This document shows, piece after piece, positions 17,445-28,807 of a DNA stretch of 64,000 nucleotides. The stretch spans positions 186,001 to 250,000 of the forward strand of contig NZ_CP059833.1 in NCBI RefSeq assembly GCF_014117265.1, in the 5' to 3' direction. The notes under the pieces are model-generated. The model was not told where the DNA came from and ran no database searches. It saw only the letters and a list, made by a program, of their open reading frames with translations. This DNA is from Corynebacterium hindlerae. GTDB lineage: Bacteria; Actinomycetota; Actinomycetes; Mycobacteriales; Mycobacteriaceae. Each line of letters begins with the position of its first letter. The first letter of the stretch is position 1. The translations under genes were made by a program, and so were the position numbers.

Positions 17445-18218
17445 TTAGACAGCTGCTGCCGCTGCGGCACACAGTTCACCGAACTGCTCGCCGTCCAGCG
17501 AAGCGCCACCAACCAGACCACCGTCAACGTCCGGCTGGGAAACCAGCTCACCGACGGAATCAGTCTTGACGGAGCCACCGTAGAGGATACGGATTCCTTC
17601 CGCGACCTCAGCGCCAGCGAGCTCTTCGATGGCACCTCGGATGGCGGCGCATACTTCCTGAGCGTCCGCTGCCGAGGCGACCTTGCCGGTGCCGATCGCC
17701 CACACAGGCTCGTAGGCAATAACGACCTTGGACAGGTCTGCAATGCCAGCCAGGGATGCCTTGGTTTGCTCCACCACGAAGGAGACGTGGTTGCCCGCTT
17801 CACGGACATCCAGCTTCTCACCCACGCACACGATTGGGGTTATCTCGTGCTTGATGGCGATCGCGGCCTTGGCTGCGACGAGTTCGTCGGACTCGCCGTG
17901 GTACTCACGGCGCTCGGAGTGGCCGACGACCACCCAGGTGCAGCCCAGGGCCTTGAGCATCTCGGCAGAGACCTCGCCGGTGTAGGCGCCGGACTCGTGC
18001 ACGGAGACGTCCTGAGCACCGTAGGTGAACTCCAGTTTGTCGCCGTCGACGAGGGTCTGGATGCTGCGAATGTCGGTGAACGGAACCATAAGGGCAACGT
18101 CAACCTTTTCGTAGCGGTCTTTAGGCAGTTTGAAGGCGAGTTTCTGCGCGCTTCCTACTGCCTGCAGGTGGGTCAGATTCATCTTCCAGTTGCCAGCGAT
18201 CAGTGGCTTACGGGACAT
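17445..18218 (-). CDS. tpiA: Triosephosphate isomerase
   Basis: Interconverts dihydroxyacetone phosphate and glyceraldehyde-3-phosphate in glycolysis. It has 257 residues. Active-site residues are all present: K12 in GNWKMN, H100 in VVVGHSERR and E170 in [11 protein letters not shown]. It lies 15 bases downstream of pgk and is third in the gap-pgk-tpiA cluster known from C. glutamicum. Confidence 0.98.
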   Translation of the reverse strand: MSRKPLIAGNWKMNLTHLQAVGSAQKLAFKLPKDRYEKVDVALMVPFTDIRSIQTLVDGDKLEFTYGAQDVSVHESGAYTGEVSAEMLKALGCTWVVVGHSERREYHGESDELVAAKAAIAIKHEITPIVCVGEKLDVREAGNHVSFVVEQTKASLAGIADLSKVVIAYEPVWAIGTGKVASAADAQEVCAAIRGAIEELAGAEVAEGIRILYGGSVKTDSVGELVSQPDVDGGLVGGASLDGEQFGELCAAAAAAV

Positions 18219-18233
18219 GTGTTTCTTACCTTT

Positions 18234-19439
18234 CTATGCCAGCGCCGCGACGCCTGGCAGTTCCTTGCCCTCAAGGTATTCGAGGGAAGCGCCACCGCCG
18301 GTGGAAATGTGGGAGAAGCCGTCCTCGTCGAGGCCGAGAACGCGGACAGATGCAGCAGAATCGCCACCGCCGACAACGGAGAACGCGCCGTTAGCGGTGG
18401 CATCGATGATTGCCTGTGCGACGCCACGGGTGCCGTCAGAGAATGCTTCGAACTCGAACACGCCCATTGGGCCGTTCCAGAAAATGGTCTTAGCAGAACC
18501 CAGAACAGCTGCGAACTTCTCCACGGACTTTGGTCCGATGTCCAGAGACAGCTGACCCTCAGGGGTGTCTTCCAGACCGGTGATGGTCTTAGGAGCGTCA
18601 GCGGAGAACTCAGGAGCCCAGGCAAGGTCGATTGGCAGGTTGATCTTGTCGCCGTAGCGTGCCAGCAGATCCTTACAGGTCTCGAGCATTTCTTCCTGCA
18701 GCATCGACTTTTGGACGTTGTAGCCCTGAGCTGCGAGGAAGGTGTAGCACATCCCGCCACCGATGATCAGGGCGTCAGTCTTTGGTGCGAGTGCTTCGAT
18801 TACGCCGAGCTTGTCGGAGACCTTAGAACCGCCCAGCACCACCACGTATGGCGCCTGTGGCTCGTCGGCGATCTTCTTCAGCACGTCGATCTCGGTTTCC
18901 ACGAGGCCACCGGCGTAGTGCGGCAGGCGCTTGGCTACGTCGAAGACGGATGCCTGAGCGCGGTGGACCACGCCGAAGCCGTCGGACACGAATGCGCCGT
19001 TATCACCGGTCAGGGCAACCAGTTGGTCTGCGAACTCACCACGCTCTGCCTCATCCTTGGAGGTTTCCCGGGCATCGAAGCGGACGTTCTCCAGGAGGAG
19101 CACGTCGCCGTCGTTAAGGCCGTTCGCACGCTCATGAGCGTCCTCGCCCACCACATCGCCAGCCAGGGCCACGTACTGGCCGAGAGCCTCGGACAGTGCC
19201 TCGGCACAAGGAGCCAGGGAGAACTTAGGGTTCACCTCGCCCTTTGGGCGACCCAGGTGAGCCATGACGATGACGCGGGCGCCCGCCTCTGCGAGAGCCT
19301 TGATGGTGGGCAATGAGGCGTTGATACGGCCTGGGTCGGTAATCTCGCCGGCGTCGTTGAGAGGAACGTTGAGGTCGGAGCGGACGAGGACGTTGCGGCC
19401 TTCAACGCCTTCGGCAAGCAGGTCTTTGAGGTTCTTCAT
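18234..19439 (-). CDS. pgk: Phosphoglycerate kinase
   Basis: Makes ATP from 1,3-bisphosphoglycerate. It has 401 residues with the N-terminal substrate site [21 protein letters not shown], the hinge stretch [15 protein letters not shown] and the C-terminal nucleotide loop [11 protein letters not shown]. The ATG at 19439 is preceded by AGGAGA. It is separated from gap by about 90 bases that include a hairpin, which may give pgk-tpiA a lower level than gap. Confidence 0.98.
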   Translation of the reverse strand: MKNLKDLLAEGVEGRNVLVRSDLNVPLNDAGEITDPGRINASLPTIKALAEAGARVIVMAHLGRPKGEVNPKFSLAPCAEALSEALGQYVALAGDVVGEDAHERANGLNDGDVLLLENVRFDARETSKDEAERGEFADQLVALTGDNGAFVSDGFGVVHRAQASVFDVAKRLPHYAGGLVETEIDVLKKIADEPQAPYVVVLGGSKVSDKLGVIEALAPKTDALIIGGGMCYTFLAAQGYNVQKSMLQEEMLETCKDLLARYGDKINLPIDLAWAPEFSADAPKTITGLEDTPEGQLSLDIGPKSVEKFAAVLGSAKTIFWNGPMGVFEFEAFSDGTRGVAQAIIDATANGAFSVVGGGDSAASVRVLGLDEDGFSHISTGGGASLEYLEGKELPGVAALA

Positions 19440-19476
19440 GTGTTAAATTCTCCTGAAATTGGGCTAAACAGGCAGC

Positions 19477-19506
19477 TGGCCCGCAGCCTGTCGAAGGCGC
19501 GGGCCA
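19477..19506 (-). promoter_or_regulatory. Hairpin in the gap-pgk intergenic region
   Basis: Inverted repeat TGGCCCGC / GCGGGCCA around 14 bases, 24 bases after the gap stop. No T-run follows, so full termination is unlikely. It may act as a processing or stability element that sets gap mRNA above pgk-tpiA. This role is inferred. Confidence 0.45.
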
Positions 19507-19530
19507 CTACTGATCAAGTCTAGCGAAAGA

Positions 19531-20867
<1,337 letters not shown>

Positions 20868-21851
20868 TTACACGTCGTCGAGAAGATCCTCAGTAACGGC
20901 CGCGTTGGTATCCGGAATGCCCAGTTCGGCAGCTCGAGTGTCCGCCATCGATAGCAACCTGCGGATGCGCCCGGCCACCGCGTCCTTTGTCATCTGTGGG
21001 TCAGCGAGCCGACCCAACTCCTCGAGCGACGCCTGCCGGTGCACGATACGCAGATTGCCGGCTTCGGCAAGATGTGGCGGAATGTCATCACCCAAGATTT
21101 CCAGGGCACGCTCGACGCGGGCAGCAGCGGCAATGGCGGCGCGCGCGGAACGACGCAAATTAGCGTCATCAAAATTGGCTAGGCGGTGCCCGCCTTGTTG
21201 TTGCTGCTTACGCTCCCTGTGCTTTTCCCACTCGATCCGGGTGCTCATCGCCCCCATCCGGGTCAGTAACGCACCGATGGTGTCCCCGTCCCGAACGAGA
21301 ACCCGCTCCACGCCGCGGGTTTCCTTGGTTTTGGTAGCAATACCCATGCGACGGGCGCATCCCACCAGCGCCAATGCGGCTTCCTGGCAGGGACATTCAA
21401 TCTCCAAGGTGCAGGTGCGGCCCGGTTCCGTTAACGTGCCGGCCGCGAGGAACGCACCCCGCCACGCCGCCTCAGCATCGGACACGGTACCGGACACGAT
21501 CGCCGGGGGAAGGCCACGGACAGCGTGCCCGGAACGAGTGACGAGGCCGAGCCTGCGGATGATGTCGGGGACGCCGTCGGTAAGCCGCAGCACATACCTG
21601 GTGTTTTTGCTCATCCCCCCTGGCCCAATGACGTTGAGCTGGACTTTCTTGTGGAACAGCTCATCGATGGCCTCACAGAAGCGATGTGCAGCTGCATGCG
21701 AGTCCAGCTCAATCTCCAGCACCGGGCGGCCCGCCACCGTATCTAGCTGGCCGGCAAAGCGGACAATAGCGGCGACCTCGGCAGTACGAGCAGTGGCACG
21801 CGTCATCGTCGTTTCCGCGAGTTCCGTTTTGGCCTGTGCAGTGAGAGACAC
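20868..21851 (-). CDS. whiA: WhiA, DNA-binding regulator with homing-endonuclease-like fold
   Basis: Has 327 residues. WhiA proteins join a LAGLIDADG-type N-terminal domain (degenerate, no nuclease) to a C-terminal helix-turn-helix and control cell division or developmental genes in Gram-positive bacteria. Seen here: [10 protein letters not shown] at the start, the [15 protein letters not shown] block of the first domain and the C-terminal [20 protein letters not shown] helix-turn-helix region. I start at GTG 21851, which has AAGGA upstream and leaves the family's usual N terminus; an upstream ATG would add nine lysine-rich residues. Third gene of the conserved rapZ-yvcK-whiA trio. Confidence 0.94.
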   Translation of the reverse strand: MSLTAQAKTELAETTMTRATARTAEVAAIVRFAGQLDTVAGRPVLEIELDSHAAAHRFCEAIDELFHKKVQLNVIGPGGMSKNTRYVLRLTDGVPDIIRRLGLVTRSGHAVRGLPPAIVSGTVSDAEAAWRGAFLAAGTLTEPGRTCTLEIECPCQEAALALVGCARRMGIATKTKETRGVERVLVRDGDTIGALLTRMGAMSTRIEWEKHRERKQQQQGGHRLANFDDANLRRSARAAIAAAARVERALEILGDDIPPHLAEAGNLRIVHRQASLEELGRLADPQMTKDAVAGRIRRLLSMADTRAAELGIPDTNAAVTEDLLDDV

Positions 21852-21890
21852 GAATGTCCTTTTCTTCTTGAGGAGCAAATTGCGACTATA

Positions 21891-22883
21891 TTAGCGGGTT
21901 TGGCATAGCTGTACCAACGACCGGGCGAGCTTATCGGGGCTGTGACGTTCCGTCATCGTGCCGTCTTCGGCGAACAACCGCACGTCATCAACCACAACCA
22001 TAGCCCCCATCGCTGCGGCCGCCCGCTCCAGGTGGGTGAGATCAGTGCTATCGATCGGCGAGGACCGATCCACCAAGAAGCGATCCACCCGAAGCGTCGG
22101 GGCGTGCTGCTGCAACATGTGGACGTGCCGCTCCATGGAAAACCCAGTGGTCTCCAGCTGCGTGTTCGAGAGATTGAGGATCACCACGCGCAACGCGTTA
22201 GATTCATTGATCGCGTCCACCACCTCCGGAACCAGCAGGTGCGGGATCACGCTGCTGAACCACGAACCGGGGCCAAGCGTGAGCAGGTCCGCTCCACGAA
22301 TAGCTTCCACCGCTTCCGGTGCAGCGGGAGGATGCTCCGGCATGAGTCGTACCCGCCGAACCTCACCCGGCGTAGTAGCAATCGCGACCTGGCCGCGGAT
22401 CATGCGCATGATGCGGGGGTCGTCGGCAAGCCCAGCGACTTCCGCCTCAATATTGAGTGGTTGCGCGCACACAGGAAGCACCCGTCCGTAGGAACGCGTC
22501 AGCTTTGCGACAACATCCAGCGCCGCCACCTCATGCCCCAAAACGTCCGTGAGCCCCGCGAGCAGCAGGTTGCCCACCGCGTGGCCCGCCAACGCCCCCG
22601 TGCCACCGAACCTGTGTTGTAGCAGCGTCTCCCACATTTCGCCTTCGGCATCGTCGCGCGCAAGAGCGCTGAGAGCCATGCGCAGGTCGCCAGGAGGAAT
22701 CTGCCCTAGTTCGCGCCGAATCCGGCCGGAGGAACCACCATCGTCAGCGACAGTAACAATGGCATTGATATCGGGAATGCGAAGGGCACGGGCCGCGCGG
22801 AGAGTCTGAAACAGGCCGTGGCCGCCACCCAAACACACCATCGACTTGATATGTTCAGGCACGGTCCAGAGATCGGAAGTCAT
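21891..22883 (-). CDS. yvcK: YvcK-type gluconeogenesis factor (CofD-like, UDP-sugar binding)
   Basis: Has 330 residues. Members bind UDP-sugars and support gluconeogenic growth, cell shape and envelope homeostasis; they resemble CofD transferases but are not thought to make F420. The N-terminal GGGHGLFQTLRAAR and VTVADDGGSSGRIRREL motifs, followed by PPGDLRMAL, are diagnostic. The gene sits between rapZ and whiA, 35 bases after rapZ. A regulatory rather than catalytic job is likely by family knowledge. Confidence 0.94.
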   Translation of the reverse strand: MTSDLWTVPEHIKSMVCLGGGHGLFQTLRAARALRIPDINAIVTVADDGGSSGRIRRELGQIPPGDLRMALSALARDDAEGEMWETLLQHRFGGTGALAGHAVGNLLLAGLTDVLGHEVAALDVVAKLTRSYGRVLPVCAQPLNIEAEVAGLADDPRIMRMIRGQVAIATTPGEVRRVRLMPEHPPAAPEAVEAIRGADLLTLGPGSWFSSVIPHLLVPEVVDAINESNALRVVILNLSNTQLETTGFSMERHVHMLQQHAPTLRVDRFLVDRSSPIDSTDLTHLERAAAAMGAMVVVDDVRLFAEDGTMTERHSPDKLARSLVQLCQTR

Positions 22884-22918
22884 GTGAAAACCTTAAAGTG
22901 ACGGGGAGCGAAAATGGG

Positions 22919-23869
22919 TTAGCTGCGCTTGATGTCGCGGTGAATCACCGCCACTTCCAGCTCACCGTTTTCTTGCAAGATCCGCCCAATCTCTTCGGCA
23001 ATTGCCACGGAGCGATGGTGGCCCCCGGTGCAGCCGACGCTCACCGTGATAAACCGCTTGCCTTCCCGACGGTATCCCTTGATCATGGTGCGGAACATCG
23101 CAACGAAGCTATCAATAAACTCCCGCGCGCCTTTCTGCGCGAGAACGTAGTCAGACACCGGTGCGTCAGTGCCACGGAATTTGCGCAGGTCCCCAACCCA
23201 ATATGGGTTCGGTAAGAACCGGACATCCAACAGCAGGTCAGTATCGTGCGGTGCGCCTCGCTTGAACCCGAAGGACTGCACCGTGACGTGCTCCTTGTTT
23301 TCCGCGACGCTTTCAAAGCTGGATTCAATCGCACGCCGTAGGTCATGGATCGACAGCTCCGAGGTGTCGATCACGATATCCGCTTGTTCCTTGACCTCGA
23401 ACAGCGCGCGCCGCTCCCGGGTAATGCCATGCTGCAAGGTATCAGGGCCCTGCATCGGGTGTGTGCGGCGCACGGAGTCAAATCGACGAATCAGGATGTC
23501 GTCCCGGGCTTCCATGAACAGGATGACTGGACGGTGCCCGCGAGCATCGAGCTCGTCAATGACCTGGACGAGGTCATGGTTAAACGGCAAGGAACGCACG
23601 TCAGACACCAGCGCGAGACGAGCAATAGGAGAATCTGGGGCGGTCGCCATCTCCACCATCTGCAACAACAACGCGGAGGGCAGGTTCTGAGCCACATACC
23701 AGCCCATATCTTCCAGCACGCGGGCGGCGGAATTCAGGCCGGCCCCAGACATGCCAGTGATCAAAACGGGAGCGTCGGTAGTGCTCCCGGAGCGTGCAGT
23801 GGATACCACGGCACCGCGGATCAGCTCGTCATCGGACTCAGGTGTAACCACAATGTCGTTGCGCGTCAT
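22919..23869 (-). CDS. rapZ: RapZ/YvcJ family nucleotide-binding protein
   Basis: Has 316 residues. RapZ proteins bind nucleotides and, in enterobacteria, regulatory RNA controlling GlmS; the actinobacterial role is less clear. The Walker-A position reads GMSGAGLN (residues 39-46), so the usual lysine is Leu and the usual Ser/Thr is Asn. The C-terminal domain is well kept: [16 protein letters not shown] and [12 protein letters not shown]-terminal to Walker A is an extension of about 35 residues. It is the first of rapZ-yvcK-whiA and follows uvrC. Confidence 0.94.
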   Translation of the reverse strand: MTRNDIVVTPESDDELIRGAVVSTARSGSTTDAPVLITGMSGAGLNSAARVLEDMGWYVAQNLPSALLLQMVEMATAPDSPIARLALVSDVRSLPFNHDLVQVIDELDARGHRPVILFMEARDDILIRRFDSVRRTHPMQGPDTLQHGITRERRALFEVKEQADIVIDTSELSIHDLRRAIESSFESVAENKEHVTVQSFGFKRGAPHDTDLLLDVRFLPNPYWVGDLRKFRGTDAPVSDYVLAQKGAREFIDSFVAMFRTMIKGYRREGKRFITVSVGCTGGHHRSVAIAEEIGRILQENGELEVAVIHRDIKRS

Positions 23870-23897
23870 GCACCTCAGTCTAACGCGCCCTGACCAG

Positions 23898-25844
23898 TTA
23901 TGTCTCCGAGCGATGAAGGTGGTCGTAAACTTTCCCCGCTAACGAAGGCCCAAAGCCCTTGACCGCCTGAATCTCTTCCAAGGATGCTGCCCGAAGCTTT
24001 TTCACGGAGCCGAAGTGCTTGACCAGCTCTGCCCGCCGCTGATCTCCCAGGCCGGGAACACCATCAAGTTCAGATACCCGCAACCGTTTGGAACGCTGTT
24101 GCCGATGGTAGGTGATAGCAAAACGGTGTGCTTCGTCGCGAATATGCTGCAGCAGGTACAGCGCCTGGGAGTTGCGCGGCAGGATAAGAGGATCTTCTTC
24201 TCCTGGTAGCCAGACTTCTTCCAGACGCTTCGCCAAGCCAATGAGCGCGACATCATGGACACCCAACTCATCAAATACCGCCTGAGCTGCGTTGACCTGA
24301 GGAAGACCACCATCAACGATGAACAGTTGCGGTGGATACGCAAAGCGCTTGCCGCCAGCTGACTCTTCCACCACTGCTTCATCGGCAAACCTAGTGCCGT
24401 CGAACTCGGAGTCATCCGGTACGGCCGTGCTGTTTTGGGTATGACGAAGAAACCGCCGGTAGGTGACTTCCGCGATGGAGGCGACGTCGTTAGAGTGCCC
24501 ATCCCCCGCGGCTTCCTTAATGCGGTAGCGCCGATAGTCCGACTTCTTGGGTAAACCATCCTCAAAGACCACCAGTGATGCCACCACATCTGTGCCCTGA
24601 ATGTGCGAAATATCCGTGCATTCGATGCGCAGGGGCGCGGTGTCCAAAAACAAGGCTTCTTGCAGTTCTTGGAGTGCAGCCGAGCGCGTCGTTAAGTCGC
24701 CTTGGCGCTTTAACTTGTGCTGCCGCAGCGCTTCGGTGGCGTTGCCGGTGACGGTCTCCATGAGCTCACGTTTCTCTCCGCGCTGCGGGACGCGAATGTG
24801 CACGGGGCCGTGGCGCATCTCCGCAAGTAGTTCGGACACCAGCTCAGCGTCCTGCGGCTGATCGGACACCAGGATGTCCCGTGGGATGGCGGTGGGATCG
24901 TCGTGATAGAACTGCATGAGGAAATCCGCGATGATCGCACTGTCGCCGTCCTCCTCGCTCGCACGAGCAGGCTTTTCGACGACAAATCCCCGCTGTCCCC
25001 GCACCCTACCGTCGCGGATGTGGAACAGCTGAATCGCCGCTTCCAGCTCGTCGGTCACGGTGGCGACGACATCCGCGTCGGTGCCATCAGTGAAAACGAT
25101 TGATTGGCGCTCCATCACTTTGTTGACGGCAGCGAGGTCATCACGCAATCGGGCGGCTCGTTCGAAATCGAGTTCTTCCGCGGCCGCCATCATGTCCTGC
25201 TCTAGTTTCTTGGTCACCGCGCTGGTGTTGCCGGAGAGAAACGAGATGAGCTCGCGCACGATGGCGAGGTGCTCGGGTGCCGTGACCTTGTCCACGCATG
25301 GCGCGGCGCATTTGTCGATGTACCCGAGCAGGCAGGGGCGCCCGAGCTGCGCATGCCGATTAAACACCCCTTTAGAGCAGGTCCGCATCGGAAACACCCG
25401 CGTGAGCAGGTCCAATGTTTCGCGGATTGCCCATGCGTGAGAATACGGGCCGAAATAGCGCACGCCCTTACGCTGCGGGCCACGGTAAACGTAGGCGCGT
25501 GGAAAGGGCTCGTTCATCGTGATCGCTAGATACGGGTAGGACTTATCGTCCCGGTACTTCACGTTAAACCGCGGATCGTACTTTTTGATCCACGTGTATT
25601 CCAGCTGCAGCGCTTCCACTTCGCTGCCCACTACGGTCCATTCCACACTGGACGCGGTTTGCACCATCTGGCGGGTGCGCGGGTGCAGCTGGGTGAGATC
25701 CTGGAAGTAGTTTGATAGCCGAGCCCGCAGGTTCTTCGCTTTCCCTACATAGATGACCTGCGAGGATGGGTCCCGAAAGCGGTAGACGCCCGGCTGGGTC
25801 GGAATGGTTCCGGCAGCCGGGCGGTACGTGGTTGGATCAGCCAC
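23898..25844 (-). CDS. uvrC: UvrC, excinuclease ABC subunit C
   Basis: Makes both incisions in nucleotide excision repair. It has 648 residues: a GIY-YIG nuclease domain near residues 17-95 (GVYRFRD...[14 protein letters not shown]), a UvrB-binding UVR segment ([22 protein letters not shown]), the RNase H-like nuclease domain ([25 protein letters not shown]) and C-terminal helix-hairpin-helix motifs ([29 protein letters not shown]). All domains appear intact. It starts 3 bases after the upstream PH-domain gene stops. Confidence 0.97.
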   Translation of the reverse strand: MADPTTYRPAAGTIPTQPGVYRFRDPSSQVIYVGKAKNLRARLSNYFQDLTQLHPRTRQMVQTASSVEWTVVGSEVEALQLEYTWIKKYDPRFNVKYRDDKSYPYLAITMNEPFPRAYVYRGPQRKGVRYFGPYSHAWAIRETLDLLTRVFPMRTCSKGVFNRHAQLGRPCLLGYIDKCAAPCVDKVTAPEHLAIVRELISFLSGNTSAVTKKLEQDMMAAAEELDFERAARLRDDLAAVNKVMERQSIVFTDGTDADVVATVTDELEAAIQLFHIRDGRVRGQRGFVVEKPARASEEDGDSAIIADFLMQFYHDDPTAIPRDILVSDQPQDAELVSELLAEMRHGPVHIRVPQRGEKRELMETVTGNATEALRQHKLKRQGDLTTRSAALQELQEALFLDTAPLRIECTDISHIQGTDVVASLVVFEDGLPKKSDYRRYRIKEAAGDGHSNDVASIAEVTYRRFLRHTQNSTAVPDDSEFDGTRFADEAVVEESAGGKRFAYPPQLFIVDGGLPQVNAAQAVFDELGVHDVALIGLAKRLEEVWLPGEEDPLILPRNSQALYLLQHIRDEAHRFAITYHRQQRSKRLRVSELDGVPGLGDQRRAELVKHFGSVKKLRAASLEEIQAVKGFGPSLAGKVYDHLHRSET

Positions 25845-25847
25845 AAC

Positions 25848-26390
25848 TTAATCTTCCGGCATGTACTTATCTTCAAGCTTGCGGAAGTCCGCGACCGCAG
25901 CGACGACTCGGGCTGAATCCCCAGACTGAAACGCCCACATCGGAACGTACTCGAATTCGGGAAGCTCCAGGCGAGCCATCCGCTCATTCTTTGGAAAGGA
26001 CAGGCCGTACACCACGGACCATGGGTAAAAGCGGGTACCGATGAAGTTGCGGACCTCTACCCCATCCTCGTTGGCACGCACCCGCGGGCGACGCAGGTGG
26101 AACGCGAAGAAGGAGATCACCAGGCCGATGCCGACGAACGCAAGCTTGTCAATCAAGGTCACAGCAGCGCCGGTAAAGTCAATGCCCACCACAGCAGCCA
26201 TGAAGATGTGAACCGCCATGACCACTGCGATCGCCACCCAGGACATGCGGGCCAGGTACTTTGAGCGAAGCTCAAACTCCCACGGTTTGGTGGTAGTTGT
26301 TACTGAATTAAGCGCCGCGAGGTGCTCGCGCTCCCGTTCCAGGTCCGTCACGTTCACATCATCCTTTGTGCTAGCAGAATCAACTTCCAA
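25848..26390 (-). CDS. Membrane protein with bacterial PH domain
   Basis: Has 180 residues. A charged N terminus of about 48 residues is followed by two membrane segments (about 50-72 and 80-97) and a C-terminal soluble part. The latter begins RRPRVRANEDGVEVRNFIGTRFYPWSVVYGLSFPK, the pattern of bacterial PH_6-type domains found widely in actinobacteria. Function unknown. It lies tightly between ribH (2 bases) and uvrC (3 bases), so it is co-expressed with the riboflavin genes, but nothing in it points to flavin metabolism. Confidence 0.8.
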   Translation of the reverse strand: MEVDSASTKDDVNVTDLEREREHLAALNSVTTTTKPWEFELRSKYLARMSWVAIAVVMAVHIFMAAVVGIDFTGAAVTLIDKLAFVGIGLVISFFAFHLRRPRVRANEDGVEVRNFIGTRFYPWSVVYGLSFPKNERMARLELPEFEYVPMWAFQSGDSARVVAAVADFRKLEDKYMPED

Positions 26391-26392
26391 GT

Positions 26393-26872
26393 CTAACCCT
26401 GCTCCTGCCGAATCCGAGAAAGCAGCACCGCCGTATTCAGCGCCGCCACCATGGACTCGCCGCCTTTGTCTTCCATTGCGCCTGGTACGCCACTGCGATC
26501 TACTGCCTGCTCATGCGTGAGCGTGGTGAGTACCCCATTACCAATGGGGGTGCGAGTGGCCAAGGAAATCTGGGTCAGCGCCTGCGTAACCGAGTCACAC
26601 ACGTAGTCAAAGTGCGGGGTGCCGCCCTTGATTACGCAGCCGAGTGCCACGACGGCGTCGAAATGCTCCGCAAGTTCTTGGACTACGACGCCCAGTTCCA
26701 GTGCCCCCACTACGCGGTATTCGGACACCTGCGCGCCGCATTCTTTGCCCACGGATACCGCGCGGGCGTGCAGCTGATCGCAGATGTCCGCGTTCCACGT
26801 TGCGGTGACCACGGCGACGCGGAGGCCGGTGGCGTCGACAAGCTGCAGTGCGGGGCGGCCGTCGCTACTCAT
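26393..26872 (-). CDS. ribH: 6,7-dimethyl-8-ribityllumazine synthase
   Basis: Condenses 5-amino-6-ribitylamino-uracil with 3,4-dihydroxy-2-butanone 4-phosphate in riboflavin synthesis. It has 159 residues. The conserved segments [19 protein letters not shown] (GALE motif) and [18 protein letters not shown] with the catalytic histidine are present, and the protein would form the icosahedral lumazine synthase shell. The gene overlaps the end of ribBA by 8 bases. Confidence 0.97.
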   Translation of the reverse strand: MSSDGRPALQLVDATGLRVAVVTATWNADICDQLHARAVSVGKECGAQVSEYRVVGALELGVVVQELAEHFDAVVALGCVIKGGTPHFDYVCDSVTQALTQISLATRTPIGNGVLTTLTHEQAVDRSGVPGAMEDKGGESMVAALNTAVLLSRIRQEQG

Positions 26873-28142
26873 GGGTTGCTCCTAACGCTTCGTCCAGACC
26901 TGGGACGGTGTGCCCCATGCGGTCTCGTTTGGTCTGCAGGTATTTGATGTTGTCCTCATGGATGTCCACGTTGATGGCGGTGCGTCCCACGATCCGAAGG
27001 TCATGCCCCGTGAGTCCCGCGCGCTTATCAGGGTTGTTGGAGATCAAATTCATCGTCTTTACACCCAGGTCGTGCAGGATTTGGGCGCCGGTGCCAAACT
27101 CCCGGGCATCGGCAGGAAGCCCGAGCGCCAGGTTGGCGTCCACCGTATCCGCCCCGGAATCCTGCAGCTGGTAGGCCTTGAGCTTGGCGAGCAACCCAAT
27201 ACCACGACCCTCATGTCCACGCATGTACAAAATCACGCCGCGGCCAGCTTCCTGCACCATCCTCATCGAGGCGTGCAGCTGTTGGCCGCAATCACAGCGA
27301 CGAGAACCGAACACGTCGCCGGTCAAGCACTCCGAGTGCACGCGGACTAGCACGTTTTCTCCCCCATCGTCCTCGGGGTGGCCGACCACCAAGGCGACAT
27401 GCTCCACGCCGTTGATCGTGCTCTGGTAGCCGACAGCACGGAACTCGCCGAAGTCGGTGGGCAGCCGCGTTTCGACGACCCGTTCTACCTGAACCTCGTT
27501 GAGGCGACGCCACGCGATGAGCTGCTCGATGGAGATCATCTTCAAGCCGTGTTTGTCAGCGAAATCGCGCAGCTCGGGGCCACGCGCCATGTCCGTGGGA
27601 TCAATCTCACTGACCACCTCACACAGCACGCCTGCGGGGCGCAGGCCCGCCATCCGGGCCAAGTCCACCGCCGCTTCCGTGTGCCCAGCCCGCACCAGGA
27701 CGCCGCCTTCACGTGCACGCAACGGAACCACGTGGCCTGGCCTGGTGAAATCGCCCGGTCCGAATTCTGGGAATGCCAGTCGCTTCAGGGTTTCCGCGCG
27801 GGCGGTGGCGGAAATACCAGTTGTGCCGGTGTTGGCATCCACGGTCACGGTGTACGCGGTGCCGCGGGCATCCTCGTTGTGAGAGATCATCGGTGGCAGC
27901 TGCAGCCGGTCCGCGTCTGCTTCCGTCAGCGACGCGCACACATAACCGGAGGAATACCGCACCATGAATGCCACCAGCTCGGGGGTGGCTTTCTCAGCAG
28001 CGAAGATAAGATCCCCTTCGTTTTCTCGATCTTCGTCATCCACCACCACTACCGCTTTGCCGGCAGCGATATCGAGAATTGCGTCTTCGACGCTGTCCAG
28101 GCGAACCTGAACGCCCTGCTTGTCAGAATCTGTTTGAGCCAC
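26865..28142 (-). CDS. ribBA: Bifunctional DHBP synthase / GTP cyclohydrolase II
   Basis: Makes both starting materials of riboflavin: 3,4-dihydroxy-2-butanone 4-phosphate from ribulose-5-phosphate, and the pyrimidine from GTP. It has 425 residues. The RibB domain covers about 1-210 ([27 protein letters not shown]) and the RibA domain 215-425, with zinc ligands in [18 protein letters not shown] and [12 protein letters not shown]. Both active sites look complete. It follows ribE after about 59 bases and overlaps ribH. Confidence 0.97.
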   Translation of the reverse strand: MAQTDSDKQGVQVRLDSVEDAILDIAAGKAVVVVDDEDRENEGDLIFAAEKATPELVAFMVRYSSGYVCASLTEADADRLQLPPMISHNEDARGTAYTVTVDANTGTTGISATARAETLKRLAFPEFGPGDFTRPGHVVPLRAREGGVLVRAGHTEAAVDLARMAGLRPAGVLCEVVSEIDPTDMARGPELRDFADKHGLKMISIEQLIAWRRLNEVQVERVVETRLPTDFGEFRAVGYQSTINGVEHVALVVGHPEDDGGENVLVRVHSECLTGDVFGSRRCDCGQQLHASMRMVQEAGRGVILYMRGHEGRGIGLLAKLKAYQLQDSGADTVDANLALGLPADAREFGTGAQILHDLGVKTMNLISNNPDKRAGLTGHDLRIVGRTAINVDIHEDNIKYLQTKRDRMGHTVPGLDEALGATHE

Positions 28143-28201
28143 GCTGTCCTAGCCTAATCTTGCATTGTTGGTGATTGAGTCATTGCCCCCTTTGCGGGAG
28201 G

Positions 28202-28795
28202 CTACGTCCGTTGACCTAACATCCGTTCGACATATTTCGCGATCACATCTACCTCGAGGTTTACCACGCCCCCCACGGGTAGTTCACCAAAGACCGTCTC
28301 CCGCAATGTGACCGGTATGAGGGACACTTCAAAATAGTCCGGGCCCAGCGCAGACACTGTCAGCGAGGTGCCGTTGATACAGATGGAGCCTTTCTCTACC
28401 ACATATCGGGCCAGATGCGCGGGCAGCGCGAAGCGAAGCACGTCCCAGTTTTGGGAATGTTCCCGGGAGAGCAACGTAGTGGTCGCATCCACATGTCCTT
28501 GCACGATGTGCCCATCGAGTCGGGAATCCACCCGAGCAGCGCGCTCCAAGTTCACCGCGTCGCCTACGGACAAGGTCCCCAAGCTTGACCGATCCAGGGT
28601 CTCCTGCATGCAGTCTGCGACGAAGCTGTCCTCGGTACGTTCCGCTACGGTGAGGCACACTCCGTTGACGGCAATGGAATCGCCGAGCTGCGCGTCGCTG
28701 AGCACCAGCTTCGCCGAGATGCGCAACCGGATGGAATCGTCCAATGCGGTGATGTCGCTCACCGAGCCCAATTCTTCAATAATTCCGGTAAACAC
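28202..28795 (-). CDS. ribE: Riboflavin synthase, alpha chain
   Basis: Dismutates two lumazine molecules to riboflavin. It has 197 residues with the classic start MFTGIIEELGSV and two lumazine-binding repeats (about 1-96 and 97-197; each with an N-G-x-S/C-L-T segment, AVNGVCLTV and INGTSLTV). The gene follows ribD by 12 bases, in the order ribD-ribE-ribBA-ribH. Confidence 0.97.
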   Translation of the reverse strand: MFTGIIEELGSVSDITALDDSIRLRISAKLVLSDAQLGDSIAVNGVCLTVAERTEDSFVADCMQETLDRSSLGTLSVGDAVNLERAARVDSRLDGHIVQGHVDATTTLLSREHSQNWDVLRFALPAHLARYVVEKGSICINGTSLTVSALGPDYFEVSLIPVTLRETVFGELPVGGVVNLEVDVIAKYVERMLGQRT

Positions 28796-28807
28796 CCGTT
28801 AACTCCT

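Noticed and set aside
17766..19316. 516-codon open frame on the plus strand
   Set aside because: Antisense to tpiA and pgk.
28143..28201. Possible FMN riboswitch before the riboflavin genes
   Set aside because: The gaps around ribBA, ribE and ribD/rpe are too short and lack the conserved RFN core.
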